Positions 27,991 to 36,251 are shown, numbered from the stretch's first letter. The stretch: 64,000 bases of DNA from Alicycliphilus denitrificans K601 (GCF_000204645.1 NC_015422.1:2683001-2747000); one strand, 5' to 3'. Numbers and translations: made by a program. The notes: generated by a model from the sequence alone, not told the origin.

Positions 27991-29214
27991 ATGGCGCCAC
28001 CGCGCTCCTTCCTCAAGTCCGGCCACCTGCCCACGCTGCTGGCCTCCTTCCTGTACTTCGACTTCTGCTTCGCGGTCTGGGTGCTCAACGGCGCCATGGC
28101 CCCCTTCATCTCCGAGGCCTACCAGCTCAGCGCCGCGCAAAAGGGCTTCATGATCTCGGTGCCCATACTGGCCGGGGCGCTCATGCGCTTTCCGCTGGGC
28201 GTGCTGGCCCAGTACATAGGCCGCAAGAACGCCGCCATGGTCGAGATGGGGCTCATCATGGCCGCGCTGGCCCTGGGCTTCTTCTTCATCCGCGGCTACG
28301 ACCACGTGATCGCCATGGGCGTGCTGCTGGGCATCGCCGGGGCCAGCTTCGGCGTGGCGCTGAGCCTGGGCAGCGGCTGGTACCCGCCCCAGCACAAGGG
28401 CCTGGCCATGGGCATCGCGGGCGCCGGCAACTCGGGCACGGTGCTCGCCGTGCTGCTGGCCCCTCCGCTGGCCCAGGCCTACGGCTGGCAGACGGTGTAC
28501 GGCCTGGCCGGGCTGTGCATGCTGCTGCCCTTCACGGTGATGGCCGTGTTCGCCAAGGAGCCGCCGGACCATGAGAAGCAAAGCCTGCGCCAGCATGTCG
28601 CCTGCCTGTTCGAGAAGGACGGCTGGACCTTCAGCCTGCTGTACGTGGTGACCTTCGGCGGCTTCATCGGCCTGGCGAGCTTCCTGCCCACCTACTTCCA
28701 CGACCAGTTCGGCGTGAGCAAGGTGCAGGCCGGGCAGCTGACCATGCTGGCCGCGGTCATGGGCTCGGGCCTGCGCGTGGCGGGCGGCTACCTGGCCGAC
28801 CGCCTGGGCGGCATCCACACCCTCACGGGCGTGCTGATCCTGGTGGCCGCCACGCTCGTGGCCTGCGGCCTGGCCGAGGGCCAGCTGACGGCCACCACGC
28901 TGCTGTTCATGCTGTGCTTCGCCGCCCTGGGGGCGGGCAACGGCGCGCTGTTCCAGCTCGTGCCGCTGCGCTGGCCGCTGACCACCGCCGTGGCCGGCTC
29001 CATGATCGGCGAGATCGGCGCCCTGGGCGGCGGCCTGGTGCCCAACGCCATGGGCCTGTCCAGGCAGTACCTGGGCAGCTACCTGTGGGGCTTCATCGCC
29101 CTGGCCCTGCTGGCCCTGGCCATGCTGGCCGTGCTGCGCCTCATGCAGCCGCGCTGGACCCGCACCTGGAGCCGCCCCGGCGGGCGCGCCCCGGCACCCG
29201 TCCCGGCCGCCTGA
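27991..29214 (+). CDS. narK: Nitrate/nitrite transporter, MFS (NarK/NasA family)
   Basis: A 407-residue, 12-helix major facilitator protein. The ATG at 27991 is chosen because AGGAG lies seven bases upstream; an earlier in-frame ATG at 27937 overlaps the nasA stop but adds an unlikely leader. Nitrate-porter features are visible: FDFCFAVWVLNGAMAPFISE in helix 1, RFPLGVLAQYIGRKNAAM, the nitrate signature GIAGAGNSGTVLAVLLAPPL in helix 5 and RVAGGYLADRLGG. Being the last gene of nirB-nirD-nasA, it most likely imports nitrate for assimilation and exports or imports nitrite. Confidence 0.92.
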   Translation: MAPPRSFLKSGHLPTLLASFLYFDFCFAVWVLNGAMAPFISEAYQLSAAQKGFMISVPILAGALMRFPLGVLAQYIGRKNAAMVEMGLIMAALALGFFFIRGYDHVIAMGVLLGIAGASFGVALSLGSGWYPPQHKGLAMGIAGAGNSGTVLAVLLAPPLAQAYGWQTVYGLAGLCMLLPFTVMAVFAKEPPDHEKQSLRQHVACLFEKDGWTFSLLYVVTFGGFIGLASFLPTYFHDQFGVSKVQAGQLTMLAAVMGSGLRVAGGYLADRLGGIHTLTGVLILVAATLVACGLAEGQLTATTLLFMLCFAALGAGNGALFQLVPLRWPLTTAVAGSMIGEIGALGGGLVPNAMGLSRQYLGSYLWGFIALALLALAMLAVLRLMQPRWTRTWSRPGGRAPAPVPAA

Positions 29215-29253
29215 GCCCTGCGACCCCTTTGCCCGGCAATGCGCGCATGGCCC

Positions 29254-29844
29254 TCAATCCCTCTGCCTGGATGCGATGGCGCCATGCCTGCGGCGTGTGA
29301 CAAGCCACCACGCCAGCCCGAGCAGCAGCGCTGCTGCCAGCGCCCACAATTCGTCGGCGTCGATGGCCGCGAGCCAATGTGCCAGGGCGTGGCCAAAGCC
29401 ATAGCCGACGCTCGCCACGGCCAGCGCCCAGACCAGTGCCCCGGCCCCGTTGAGCAGGAAGAAGCGCAGCCACGGCACGCCGCTCATGCCCATGGCCAAA
29501 GGTCCTGCAATGCGCAGGCCGTACAGAAAGCGAATGGACAGAATCACCGGAAGGTCGTGGCGCTCCAGCAGGGCGCGTGCGTGCGCCGTGCGTGCCTGCA
29601 GGGAAGGAAAGCGCTCCAGCAGCCGCGCGCCATGGCGGCGCCCCAGAAAGAAGTACAGCTGGTCGCCGGCAAAACCCGCCAGGGCCGCCACGGCCACCAC
29701 GGCGGGCAGCCACAAATGGCCGCGGCTCGCCGCGGCACCGGCCACAAGAAGCACGGTCTCGCCCTCCAGAAAAGTGCCGGCGGCCACGGCCAGGTAGCCA
29801 TAGGACTGGATCAGCTCGACAACCGTCATATATGCGTTGCTCAT
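29254..29844 (-). CDS. DedA-family membrane protein
   Basis: A 196-residue integral membrane protein in the DedA/SNARE-associated family. It shows the expected GTFLEGETVLLVAGAAASRG with an acidic residue in a membrane segment, GFAGDQLYFFLGRRHGARLL, and the conserved IRFLYGLRIAGPLAMGMSGV near residues 105-125. Members act as proton-coupled lipid (undecaprenyl-phosphate or phospholipid) flippases and affect envelope charge and polymyxin or pH tolerance; which role applies here is not known. Start choice: ATG 29844, with another ATG at 29829 possible. It is on the opposite strand between the nitrate genes and ybiB, so it is expressed on its own. Confidence 0.85.
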   Translation of the reverse strand: MSNAYMTVVELIQSYGYLAVAAGTFLEGETVLLVAGAAASRGHLWLPAVVAVAALAGFAGDQLYFFLGRRHGARLLERFPSLQARTAHARALLERHDLPVILSIRFLYGLRIAGPLAMGMSGVPWLRFFLLNGAGALVWALAVASVGYGFGHALAHWLAAIDADELWALAAALLLGLAWWLVTRRRHGAIASRQRD

Positions 29845-30003
29845 GGTCAGCTGCCGTCGCAGCACAATGGAGCCGGCGATGAAGACGACCGGCACCGCCG
29901 AAGCACTATAGCGACTCGGAGCCAGCGGCAAGCCATCGGTGCATATAGCAGCCAGTTGTCTTGCATGCCGGAGAATATGCGCATCGTTCCTGCACACACC
30001 ACC

Positions 30004-30933
30004 ATGGGCATCAGCCACTACATCAAGGAAATAGGCCGCGGCGCGCGCGGCGCCAAGGCCCTGGACCGCACCCAGGCCGCCGACCTGTTCGGCCAGGTGC
30101 TCGACGGCCGGGTGACCGATCTGGAGGTCGGCGCCTTCTGCGTGGCCATGCGCATTAAGGGCGAGACCGTGGACGAGATGTGCGGCTTCCTGGATGCGGT
30201 GCACACGCGCATCGCCGCCTTCCCCGCCTGCGCGGATGGGCAGCCGCTCATCGTGCTGCCCAGCTACAACGGGGCGCGCAGGCTGCCCGTGCTCACGCCG
30301 CTGCTGGCCCTGCTGCTGGCGCGCGAGGGCCAGAGCGTGCTGCTGCACGGCATGCGCACCGAGGCGCGCCGGGTTCTGGCGTCCGATGTGCTCGAAGCGC
30401 TCGACATACCTGCGCTGGCAGCTCCCGAAGAAATAGCACCCGGCAGCGTGGCGCACATATCCACCGCGGCGCTGCTGCCGGGCCTGGCGCGCCTTTTGTC
30501 GGTGCGCGAGGCGATCGGCCTGCGCACCCCCGCCCACAGCGTGGCCAAGCTGGTCGCCCCCTGCGCGGGCCCGGCGCTGGTGGTGGCCAGCTACACCCAC
30601 CCGGAGTATTTCGAGCTGCTGGGCGCCACCTTCGGCGCGCTGGGCGCGCATGCGCTGCTCTCGCGCGGACTGGAAGGCGAGGTGGCGGCCGACCCGCGCC
30701 GCCAGCCGCGCTACGACGCCTTCGTGGCCGGCACGCACCAGCTGCTGCAGGAGCAGCAGCCCGGCACGGCCGACGAGGTGCCGGGCCTTCCGGCCGAGAT
30801 CGACGTGGCCAGCACCGCGGCCTACACGCGCCGCGTGCTCGCGGGCCAGGCGCCCGTGCCGGCGCCGCTGCAGCAGCAGGTGCGGCACATCGTGCACCTC
30901 GCCTGCCAGATCACGGCGCGGGGCCGCCCATGA
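30004..30933 (+). CDS. ybiB: YbiB/TrpD2-like DNA-binding protein (glycosyltransferase family 3 fold)
   Basis: A 309-residue protein. The ATG at 30004 yields MGISHYIKEIGRGARGAKAL, matching how YbiB proteins start; ATGs at 29965 and 29977 are in frame but add residues unlike the family. The N-terminal helical domain (residues 1-75, with LDRTQAADLFGQVLDG and AFCVAMRIKGETVDEM) and the alpha/beta C-terminal domain are those of anthranilate phosphoribosyltransferase homologues. The glycine-rich phosphoribosyl-diphosphate loop of true TrpD is replaced by LPSYNGARRLPVLTP, as in YbiB, which binds nucleic acid in E. coli. Its stop overlaps cobA (ATGA), as seen in several nitrate-assimilation loci. Confidence 0.82.
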   Translation: MGISHYIKEIGRGARGAKALDRTQAADLFGQVLDGRVTDLEVGAFCVAMRIKGETVDEMCGFLDAVHTRIAAFPACADGQPLIVLPSYNGARRLPVLTPLLALLLAREGQSVLLHGMRTEARRVLASDVLEALDIPALAAPEEIAPGSVAHISTAALLPGLARLLSVREAIGLRTPAHSVAKLVAPCAGPALVVASYTHPEYFELLGATFGALGAHALLSRGLEGEVAADPRRQPRYDAFVAGTHQLLQEQQPGTADEVPGLPAEIDVASTAAYTRRVLAGQAPVPAPLQQQVRHIVHLACQITARGRP

Positions 30934-31691
30934 CGGCCCCGTCCGCAAACGGCAGCTGCACCCTGGTGGGCGCCGGCCCGGGCGACCCGGAGCTGCTCAC
31001 CCTCAAGGCGCTCAAGGCCATCCAGGCGGCCACCGTGCTGCTGGTGGACGACCTGGTGAGCGACGCCATCCTGGCTCTGGCCCCGCCCGGCGCGCGCATC
31101 GTGTACGTGGGCAAGCGCGGCGGCTGCAAGAGCACGCCCCAGGCGCACATCGAGGCGCTCATGGTCGCGGCCGTGCGCGAGGGCGAGACCGTGGTGCGCC
31201 TCAAGGGGGGCGACCCCTTCATCTTCGGCCGCGGCGGCGAGGAGGTGCAGCACCTGGCCGGCGCGGGCATCGCCGTGCAGGTGGTCAACGGCATCACGGC
31301 GGGCCTGGCCGGCATGACGCTGCTGGGCGCGCCGCTCACGCACCGCCGACACGCTCATGGCGTGGTCTTCATCACCGGCCACAACCATCCCGGAGAAGCC
31401 GGCACCGACTGGCGCCGGCTCGGCGCCACGGCGCGCGATGCGCGCCTCACGCTCGTGATCTACATGGGCATCGCCAGCTGCGCCCGCATCCAGCGCGAGC
31501 TGCTCGACGCCCTGCCCGCGCACACGCCGGCGGCCGTGATCCAGCACGTGAGCCTGCCGCAGCAGCGCCACGCGGTCACCACGCTGGGCGCGCTGCAGGA
31601 AACGATAGCGCGCGAGGGGCTCGCGAGTCCCTCGGTGATCGTGATCGGCGACGTGGTGCGCGGCATCCACGCCGTGCGCGCCGGGGCCTGA
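30930..31691 (+). CDS. cobA: Uroporphyrinogen-III C-methyltransferase (siroheme synthesis)
   Basis: A 253-residue SAM-dependent enzyme that makes precorrin-2 from uroporphyrinogen III. Signature motifs are present: TLVGAGPGDPELLTLKALKA (about residue 10), VYVGKRGG, and VVRLKGGDPFIFGRGGEEV (about 90), followed by VVNGITAGLAGMTLLGAPLTHR. It lacks CysG's extra dehydrogenase/chelatase domain, so oxidation and iron insertion to siroheme must be done by another protein. Four-base overlap with ybiB and closeness to nirB (siroheme enzyme) point to cofactor supply for nitrite reduction. Confidence 0.94.
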   Translation: MTAPSANGSCTLVGAGPGDPELLTLKALKAIQAATVLLVDDLVSDAILALAPPGARIVYVGKRGGCKSTPQAHIEALMVAAVREGETVVRLKGGDPFIFGRGGEEVQHLAGAGIAVQVVNGITAGLAGMTLLGAPLTHRRHAHGVVFITGHNHPGEAGTDWRRLGATARDARLTLVIYMGIASCARIQRELLDALPAHTPAAVIQHVSLPQQRHAVTTLGALQETIAREGLASPSVIVIGDVVRGIHAVRAGA

Positions 31692-32192
31692 TCAGCCGCC
31701 CGCGCCGGCCTGCCCCGCCTGGCGGATCTCCTCGAAGCGCTGGGCCTGCTCCCGGCGCAGCGCCTTGCGCAGCAGCGCGGCCTCCCAGCGGCGGCGCCCG
31801 TCGTGGCCCGTGGGCGTAAGCGGCGGCACGGGCGTGGGCTTGCCCGCATCGTCCACCGCCACCATCGAGAAGAAGCAGCTGTTCACGTGCCGCACGACCT
31901 GGGTGCGTATGTCCTCGGCCACCACCTTGATGCCGATCTCCATCGACGACTTGCCCGTGTGGTTGACGCTGGCCAGGAAGGTCACGAGCTCGCCCACGTG
32001 GATGGGCTGCAGGAACGTCACCTGGTCCACGCTGAGCGTGACCACGTAGCGGCCCGAATAGCGGCTGGCGCAGGCATACGCCACCTGGTCGAGCAGCTTG
32101 AGGATGGCGCCGCCGTGGACGTTGCCGGAGAAGTTGGCCATGTCGGGCGACATGAGCACGGTCATGCTGAGCTGGTGGGCGGGCAGGTTCAT
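31692..32192 (-). CDS. Acyl-CoA thioesterase (hotdog fold, YciA/BACH-like)
   Basis: A 166-residue protein. The ATG at 32192 gives MNLPAHQLSMTVLMSPDMAN; another at 32201 is equally in frame. The hotdog motif ANFSGNVHGGAILKLLDQVAYACASRYSG and the strands VVTLSVDQVTFLQPIHVGELVTFLASVN and SSMEIGIKVVAEDIRTQVVR match the acyl-CoA hydrolase subgroup, with Asn/His/Gly and Asp residues in the expected helix. It hydrolyses acyl-CoA to free acid and CoA in the cytoplasm. The tail (from residue 125) is basic and helical. It converges on cobA with no gap and is divergent from the HI0933-type gene. Confidence 0.87.
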   Translation of the reverse strand: MNLPAHQLSMTVLMSPDMANFSGNVHGGAILKLLDQVAYACASRYSGRYVVTLSVDQVTFLQPIHVGELVTFLASVNHTGKSSMEIGIKVVAEDIRTQVVRHVNSCFFSMVAVDDAGKPTPVPPLTPTGHDGRRRWEAALLRKALRREQAQRFEEIRQAGQAGAGG

Positions 32193-32265
32193 GCGCGGCA
32201 TTGTAGAAAGCCGCGCCCGCGGCTGCGCGACAATCGCAGGCTTTGCCCGCCAGGATAGCCGCCCC

Positions 32266-33507
32266 GTGTCCACACCGTTCTTTGACGCCGTCATCATCGG
32301 CGCCGGCGCCGCCGGCCTGTTCTGCGCCGCGCAGGCGGGCCAACGCGGGCTCAAGGTGCTGCTCGTCGACCATGCGGAGAAGGTGGCCGAGAAGATCCGC
32401 ATCTCGGGCGGCGGGCGCTGCAACTTCACCAACCGCGACCTGGACCCGCGCGCGCCGCAGCGCCACTTCCTGGGGCAGAACCCGCAGTTCTGCCGCTCCG
32501 CCCTGTCGCGCTACACCCCGCAGGACTTCATCGCGCTGGTGCAGCGGCACGGCATCGCGTTCCATGAGAAGCACAAGGGCCAGCTGTTCGCCGACCGCTC
32601 TGCCGAGGGCATCATCTCCATGCTGCTGGCCGAATGCGCCGACGGCCGAGTGCAGCGCTGGCAGCCCTGCGGCGTGAAAAAGATAGTCTTTTCGGCACCT
32701 GACGCCCAAGGGACAGGCTCCAGTAGCTATCAAATCGATACCGATCGCGGCCCCGCGCAGGCGCGCAGCCTGGTCGTCGCCACGGGCGGGCTGTCCATCC
32801 CCAAGATCGGCGCGAGCGACTTCGGCTACCGGATCGCCCGACAGTTCGGCCTGCCGCTGGTGCAGCAGCGCCCCGGCCTGGTGCCGCTGACCTTCGACGG
32901 CGCGGACTGGGCACCCTACGCGCGGCTGGCGGGCCTGGCCCTGCCGGTGGAGATAGGCACCGGCGCCGGGAAGGAGCGCATGGTCTTCCACGAAGACCTG
33001 CTGTTCACCCACCGTGGCCTGTCGGGGCCGGCGGTGCTGCAGATATCGAGCTACTGGCAAGACGGCGCGCCGCTGGACATCGACCTGGCGCCGGGCATCG
33101 ACCTGCCCGCCGCGCTGGCGCAGGCCAAGGCGCGCTCCAGGAAGCGCGTCGCCAACGAACTCGCCACCCTGGTGCCCGCCCGCCTGGCCGACGCCTGGGC
33201 CGGCACCGACGCCGACTGGCAGCGCCCCATCAACGAGGCCAGCGACAAGGCCCTGGCGCGCCTGGCCGCGCAGCTCGCGCGCTGGCGGCTCACGCCCACC
33301 GGCACCGAGGGCTACCGGAAGGCCGAGGTCACGCTGGGCGGCGTGGACACGCACGCCCTGTCGCAGCAGACCATGGAGTGCAGAGCCCAGCCGGGCCTGT
33401 ACTTCATCGGCGAGGTTGTGGACATCACCGGCTGGCTCGGCGGCTACAACTTCCAGTGGGCCTGGTCCAGCGCCCATGCGTGCGCCCAGGCCCTGCCGAT
33501 GGATTGA
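32266..33507 (+). CDS. HI0933-family (YhiN/BaiN-like) FAD-dependent oxidoreductase
   Basis: A 413-residue flavoprotein started from the GTG at 32266, which places FFDAVIIGAGAAGLFCAAQAG at the very N-terminus; no in-frame ATG fits. Family hallmarks are KIRISGGGRCNFTNRD (about residue 45), LVVATGGLSIPKIGASDFGY (about 170), LTHRGLSGPAVLQISSYW and the C-terminal GEVVDITGWLGGYNFQWAWSSA. The in vivo substrate of this family is mostly unknown; one member (BaiN) acts on bile-acid intermediates. Within the gene, around 32686-32740, GC content drops and the end AGTAGCTATCAAAT resembles an edge of the dispersed repeat, encoding IVFSAPDAQGTGSSSYQI, probably a non-conserved loop. Confidence 0.88.
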   Translation: MSTPFFDAVIIGAGAAGLFCAAQAGQRGLKVLLVDHAEKVAEKIRISGGGRCNFTNRDLDPRAPQRHFLGQNPQFCRSALSRYTPQDFIALVQRHGIAFHEKHKGQLFADRSAEGIISMLLAECADGRVQRWQPCGVKKIVFSAPDAQGTGSSSYQIDTDRGPAQARSLVVATGGLSIPKIGASDFGYRIARQFGLPLVQQRPGLVPLTFDGADWAPYARLAGLALPVEIGTGAGKERMVFHEDLLFTHRGLSGPAVLQISSYWQDGAPLDIDLAPGIDLPAALAQAKARSRKRVANELATLVPARLADAWAGTDADWQRPINEASDKALARLAAQLARWRLTPTGTEGYRKAEVTLGGVDTHALSQQTMECRAQPGLYFIGEVVDITGWLGGYNFQWAWSSAHACAQALPMD

Positions 33508-33560
33508 TCGATACAGGCGAAAAACCTGCCTTTCGGCCGGAGTGCTGCTGCCTTCGCAAT

Positions 33561-33583
33561 AATGTTCATATAAAATGAATCTT
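33561..33583. promoter_or_regulatory. NsrR-like operator upstream of nnrS
   Basis: Arms AATGTTCATAT (33561-33571) and AAATGAATCTT (33573-33583) flank a single A. Against the NsrR consensus AAGATGCATTT-N-AAATGCATCTT as I recall it, the left arm matches 7 of 11 and the right arm 10 of 11. It is 35 bases from the nnrS start. A very similar site lies ahead of sufB (41126-41148). NsrR is an Fe-S repressor released by nitric oxide; binding here is predicted, not shown. Confidence 0.62.
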
Positions 33584-33617
33584 ATCGGGCGATGCGCCCC
33601 ACTCGAATCCAAAGGCC

Positions 33618-34829
33618 ATGCCCCAGCCACTGCCCCCGCTCATGTCCATCTCCGACAAGGCCCAGCCCGCTGCCCCGCTCAAGGGCTGGCCGCTATTGCG
33701 CCTGGGCTTCCGGCCCTTCTACCTGGGCACGGCCCTGCTGGCCTGCCTGTCGGTGCCGCTGTGGATCGCCATCTTCCTGGGCCGCATCCAGATGCAGCTG
33801 GAAATGCCGCCGCTGCTGTGGCACGGCCATGAGATGCTGTTCGGCTTCGCCGCGGGCGTGGTGGTGGGCTTCCTGCTCACGGCCGTCAAGGCCTGGACGG
33901 GGTTGGAGACCGCGCGCGGCCCGCTGCTGGGCTCTCTGATCCTGCTCTGGCTGGCGGCGCGCGTGGCGGCGCTCGTGGCGCCCTACCCCGTCTTCGCGGC
34001 GCTGGACATGGCCTTGCTGCCGGCGGCGGCGGCCATCCTGCTGCGCGTGCTGCTCAAGGCCGGCAACAAGCGCAACATCCCGCTGATCTCGCTGCTGGTG
34101 CTCATGGCGGCCGCCAACCTGGTGTTCCACCTGTCGGTGCTGGGCGCCATCGCCGTGCCCGCCGTCGCGGCCCTGCATGCCGAGCTGGCGCTCATCATCA
34201 TGGTGGTGTGCGTGATGACCGGCCGCGTCGTGCCCATGTTCACCAAGAACGTGACGCCCGGCCTGGTGATCAACGTGCCGCGCAAGTTCGAGCTCACGCT
34301 GCTGGCCGTCACGGCCATCGCCCTGGCGCTGTGGGTGCTGCCCACGCCCGCGCCCCTGGTGCTGGTGGCCAGCCTGGCCGCCGCCGTGCTGCACGCCGCG
34401 CGGCTGTGGATGTGGCACCCGCGGGTCACGCTCAAGCGGCCCATCCTGTGGATCCTGCATGCCTCCTACGCCTGGCTGCCGGTCGGCTTCGCCCTGCTGG
34501 CGCTCGCGCAGCTGGGCTGGGCCAACCCGTCGCTGGCGGTGCATGCCCTCGCCGTGGGCGTGATCGGCGGCCTGATCATCGGCATGGTCACGCGCACGGC
34601 GCGCGGCCACACCGGCCGGCCGCTGCAGGCCTCGCGCGGCGAGGTCGCGGCCTACGCCCTGGTGATGCTGGCCGCCGTGCTGCGCGTGCTGGTGCCTGCC
34701 GTGCAGCCGGGCTGGTACGCCTACGCCCTGGAGGGCGCGGCCTGTCTGTGGGCCGTCGCCTTCGCCATCTACCTGTTCATTTACACCCCCTGGCTCACGC
34801 GCACGCGCCTGGACGGCAAGGACGGCTGA
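33618..34829 (+). CDS. nnrS: NnrS-family membrane protein (nitrosative stress)
   Basis: A 403-residue protein with about 12 hydrophobic segments. It shows the family start LLRLGFRPFYLGTALLACLS (about residue 25), LLWHGHEMLFGFAAGVVVGF (about 68) with conserved His residues, GRVVPMFTKNVTPG (about 202) and GVIGGLIIGMVTRTARGHTGRPL (about 313). NnrS is a heme- and copper-containing membrane protein that protects against nitric oxide in denitrifying and NO-exposed bacteria. An NsrR-like palindrome lies just upstream, matching control by NO. A DUF2249 gene follows 52 bases downstream, probably in the same transcript. Confidence 0.93.
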   Translation: MPQPLPPLMSISDKAQPAAPLKGWPLLRLGFRPFYLGTALLACLSVPLWIAIFLGRIQMQLEMPPLLWHGHEMLFGFAAGVVVGFLLTAVKAWTGLETARGPLLGSLILLWLAARVAALVAPYPVFAALDMALLPAAAAILLRVLLKAGNKRNIPLISLLVLMAAANLVFHLSVLGAIAVPAVAALHAELALIIMVVCVMTGRVVPMFTKNVTPGLVINVPRKFELTLLAVTAIALALWVLPTPAPLVLVASLAAAVLHAARLWMWHPRVTLKRPILWILHASYAWLPVGFALLALAQLGWANPSLAVHALAVGVIGGLIIGMVTRTARGHTGRPLQASRGEVAAYALVMLAAVLRVLVPAVQPGWYAYALEGAACLWAVAFAIYLFIYTPWLTRTRLDGKDG

Positions 34830-34881
34830 ACACCCCCTGCTCCCCCCGTTTTTCCCCTACCCCCTTGAAAGGTTGAACCCC

Positions 34882-35166
34882 ATGAGTAACGCAGCTTCCG
34901 TGATCGACGTGCGCACCATCGCCCCCTTCGAGCGCCACGCACGCATCTTCGGCCAACTGGACGCGCTCGCCGCCGGCCAGTCCCTGCAGATCGTCAACGA
35001 CCACGACCCCGTGCCGCTGCACATGCAGCTCGAGGGCCGCGCGCCCGGCCAGTTCCAATGGACCTACCTGCGGTCGGGCCCCGACCTGTGGCAGATCGAG
35101 ATCACCAAGAAGGCCACCGCGCAGGCGGAAGACTCCTGCTGCTCCGGCGGCGCCTGCTGCGGCTGA
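34882..35166 (+). CDS. DUF2249 domain protein with Cys-rich C-terminus
   Basis: A 94-residue protein starting at ATG 34882, with GAAAGG nine bases upstream. Residues 5-75 follow the DUF2249 pattern (VIDVRTIAPFERHARIFGQL, then LQIVNDHDPVPLHMQLEG, then QWTYLRSGPDLWQIEITKK). DUF2249 proteins resemble the TusA/SirA fold and often accompany denitrification, hemerythrin or NO genes. The tail CCSGGACCG adds four cysteines at the extreme C-terminus, possibly a metal or cluster site. It follows nnrS and precedes a strong bidirectional terminator shared with the suf operon. Confidence 0.82.
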   Translation: MSNAASVIDVRTIAPFERHARIFGQLDALAAGQSLQIVNDHDPVPLHMQLEGRAPGQFQWTYLRSGPDLWQIEITKKATAQAEDSCCSGGACCG

Positions 35167-35189
35167 CCCCGGACGCCAGGCCAAACGGC

Positions 35190-35217
35190 AAGGGGCAGGT
35201 TTTCACCTGCCCCTTTT
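35190..35217. terminator. Bidirectional rho-independent terminator between DUF2249 gene and sufT
   Basis: AAGGGGCAGGT (35190-35200), loop TTTC, ACCTGCCCCTT (35205-35215), then TTG: an 11-bp perfect stem with A and T runs at its two feet, so it can stop transcripts from both sides. It serves the nnrS-DUF2249 transcript on the plus strand and the sufBCDSUT transcript on the minus strand. Confidence 0.85.
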
Positions 35218-35235
35218 GCTTTGGGTCCGCCCAGG

Positions 35236-35790
35236 CTACAGGCCCAGCGCCAGCTGCGCCTCCTCGCTCATCATGGACCGGTCCCATTGCGGGTCGAACA
35301 CCAGGTTCACCGTGATGTCGCCCACGCGCGGCAGGGCCAGTACCTTGTCGCAGACCTCGTTGGCGATCGCCTCGCCCATGCCGCAACCGGGGGCGGTGAG
35401 GGTCATGTCGATGACCACGCGCACCTTGTCGGGCTCGTCGTGCGGCTCGAAGTCCAGGCGGTAGACCAGGCCCAGGTCGACGATGTTGACCGGGATCTCG
35501 GGGTCGTAGCAGGTGCGAAGGGTCTCCCAGATCAGGGGTTCCAGGTCGTCGATGTGCAGGTCCTCGGGCACGGCGATGGCCTCGGGCGGCTGCTTGCCGA
35601 TGGCATCGGCGTCCGCGCCCTTCAGGCGCATGAGCTGGCCTTCGACCAGGAGCGTGAAGGACGAGCCCAGCGCCTGGGTGATCTGCGCGAGCATCCCGGC
35701 CTCCAGTTCCACGGGGTGGCCGCTGGGGATGGTCTCCACCATCACGTTGCGGCGCACCAGCACGTCTTCGCGGTGGCGGCGGTGCATCAT
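35236..35790 (-). CDS. sufT: SufT-like Fe-S assembly factor (DUF59/MIP18 family)
   Basis: A 184-residue protein. The start at 35790 overlaps the sufU stop (ATGA). An N-terminal part (residues about 10-70) precedes the DUF59 domain: CYDPEIPVNIVDLGLVYRLD (about 105) and MTLTAPGCGMGEAIANEV (about 140), with the conserved Cys. DUF59 proteins help deliver Fe-S clusters to target proteins, SufT notably under high cluster demand. It is the last gene of the suf operon, directly ahead of the terminator at 35190-35217. Confidence 0.9.
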   Translation of the reverse strand: MMHRRHREDVLVRRNVMVETIPSGHPVELEAGMLAQITQALGSSFTLLVEGQLMRLKGADADAIGKQPPEAIAVPEDLHIDDLEPLIWETLRTCYDPEIPVNIVDLGLVYRLDFEPHDEPDKVRVVIDMTLTAPGCGMGEAIANEVCDKVLALPRVGDITVNLVFDPQWDRSMMSEEAQLALGL

Positions 35791-36251
35791 GGCCGGCCCT
35801 CCTCGGTCGATACCGGGTCGCTGCCGCTGCCCGCGATCGCGTGCATGAGGGCATGCCAGCCCAGCAGCGCGCACTTGATGCGGCTCGGGTACTGGCGCAC
35901 GCCCGCCAGGCTCACGAGCTTGCCCAGGGGGGCTTCCTCCGGGTCTTCCTCGCCCGTGAGCACGGCGCGGAAATGCTGCTGCAGCGCCTGGGCATGGGCC
36001 AGGTCGCGGCCCTTGACGGCCTCGGTCATCATGGACGTGGAGGCCATGCAGATGGCGCAGCCCTGGCCCGTGAAGCGTATGTCCTGCACCTTGTCGCCCG
36101 CCAGCTGCAGCTCGACGGCAATGCGGTCGCCGCACGACGGGTTGGTGCCCTGCGCCTGGTGCGTGGGCTGCTGCAGGTGGCCGAAGTTGCGCGGCGCGCG
36201 CTTGTGCTCCAGCACCACTTCCTGGTAGAGGTCGTTTTCCGCGTTGCTCAT
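35787..36251 (-). CDS. sufU: SufU/IscU-like Fe-S scaffold or sulfur-transfer protein
   Basis: A 154-residue NifU-N-type protein. Three cysteines lie in the expected places: TNPSCGDRIAVEL (about residue 40), FTGQGCAICMASTSMM (about 65) and YPSRIKCALLGWHALMHA (about 125), with the extra region between the second and third that marks the SufU form. SufU proteins bind zinc and take persulfide sulfur from SufS. The ATG at 36249-36251 overlaps the sufS stop by four bases, so SufS and SufU are translationally coupled, which suits their direct contact. Confidence 0.93.
   Translation of the reverse strand: MSNAENDLYQEVVLEHKRAPRNFGHLQQPTHQAQGTNPSCGDRIAVELQLAGDKVQDIRFTGQGCAICMASTSMMTEAVKGRDLAHAQALQQHFRAVLTGEEDPEEAPLGKLVSLAGVRQYPSRIKCALLGWHALMHAIAGSGSDPVSTEEGRP

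Noticed and set aside
25559..28000. An 813-codon minus-strand frame opposite nasA
   Set aside because: Low-complexity Ala/Gly/Gln/Arg composition and no domain; nasA on the plus strand is intact.
33508..33545. CAGGCGAAAAACCTGCCTTT as a terminator after the HI0933-type gene
   Set aside because: The stem has only four pairs and the T-run is three bases, too weak to call.
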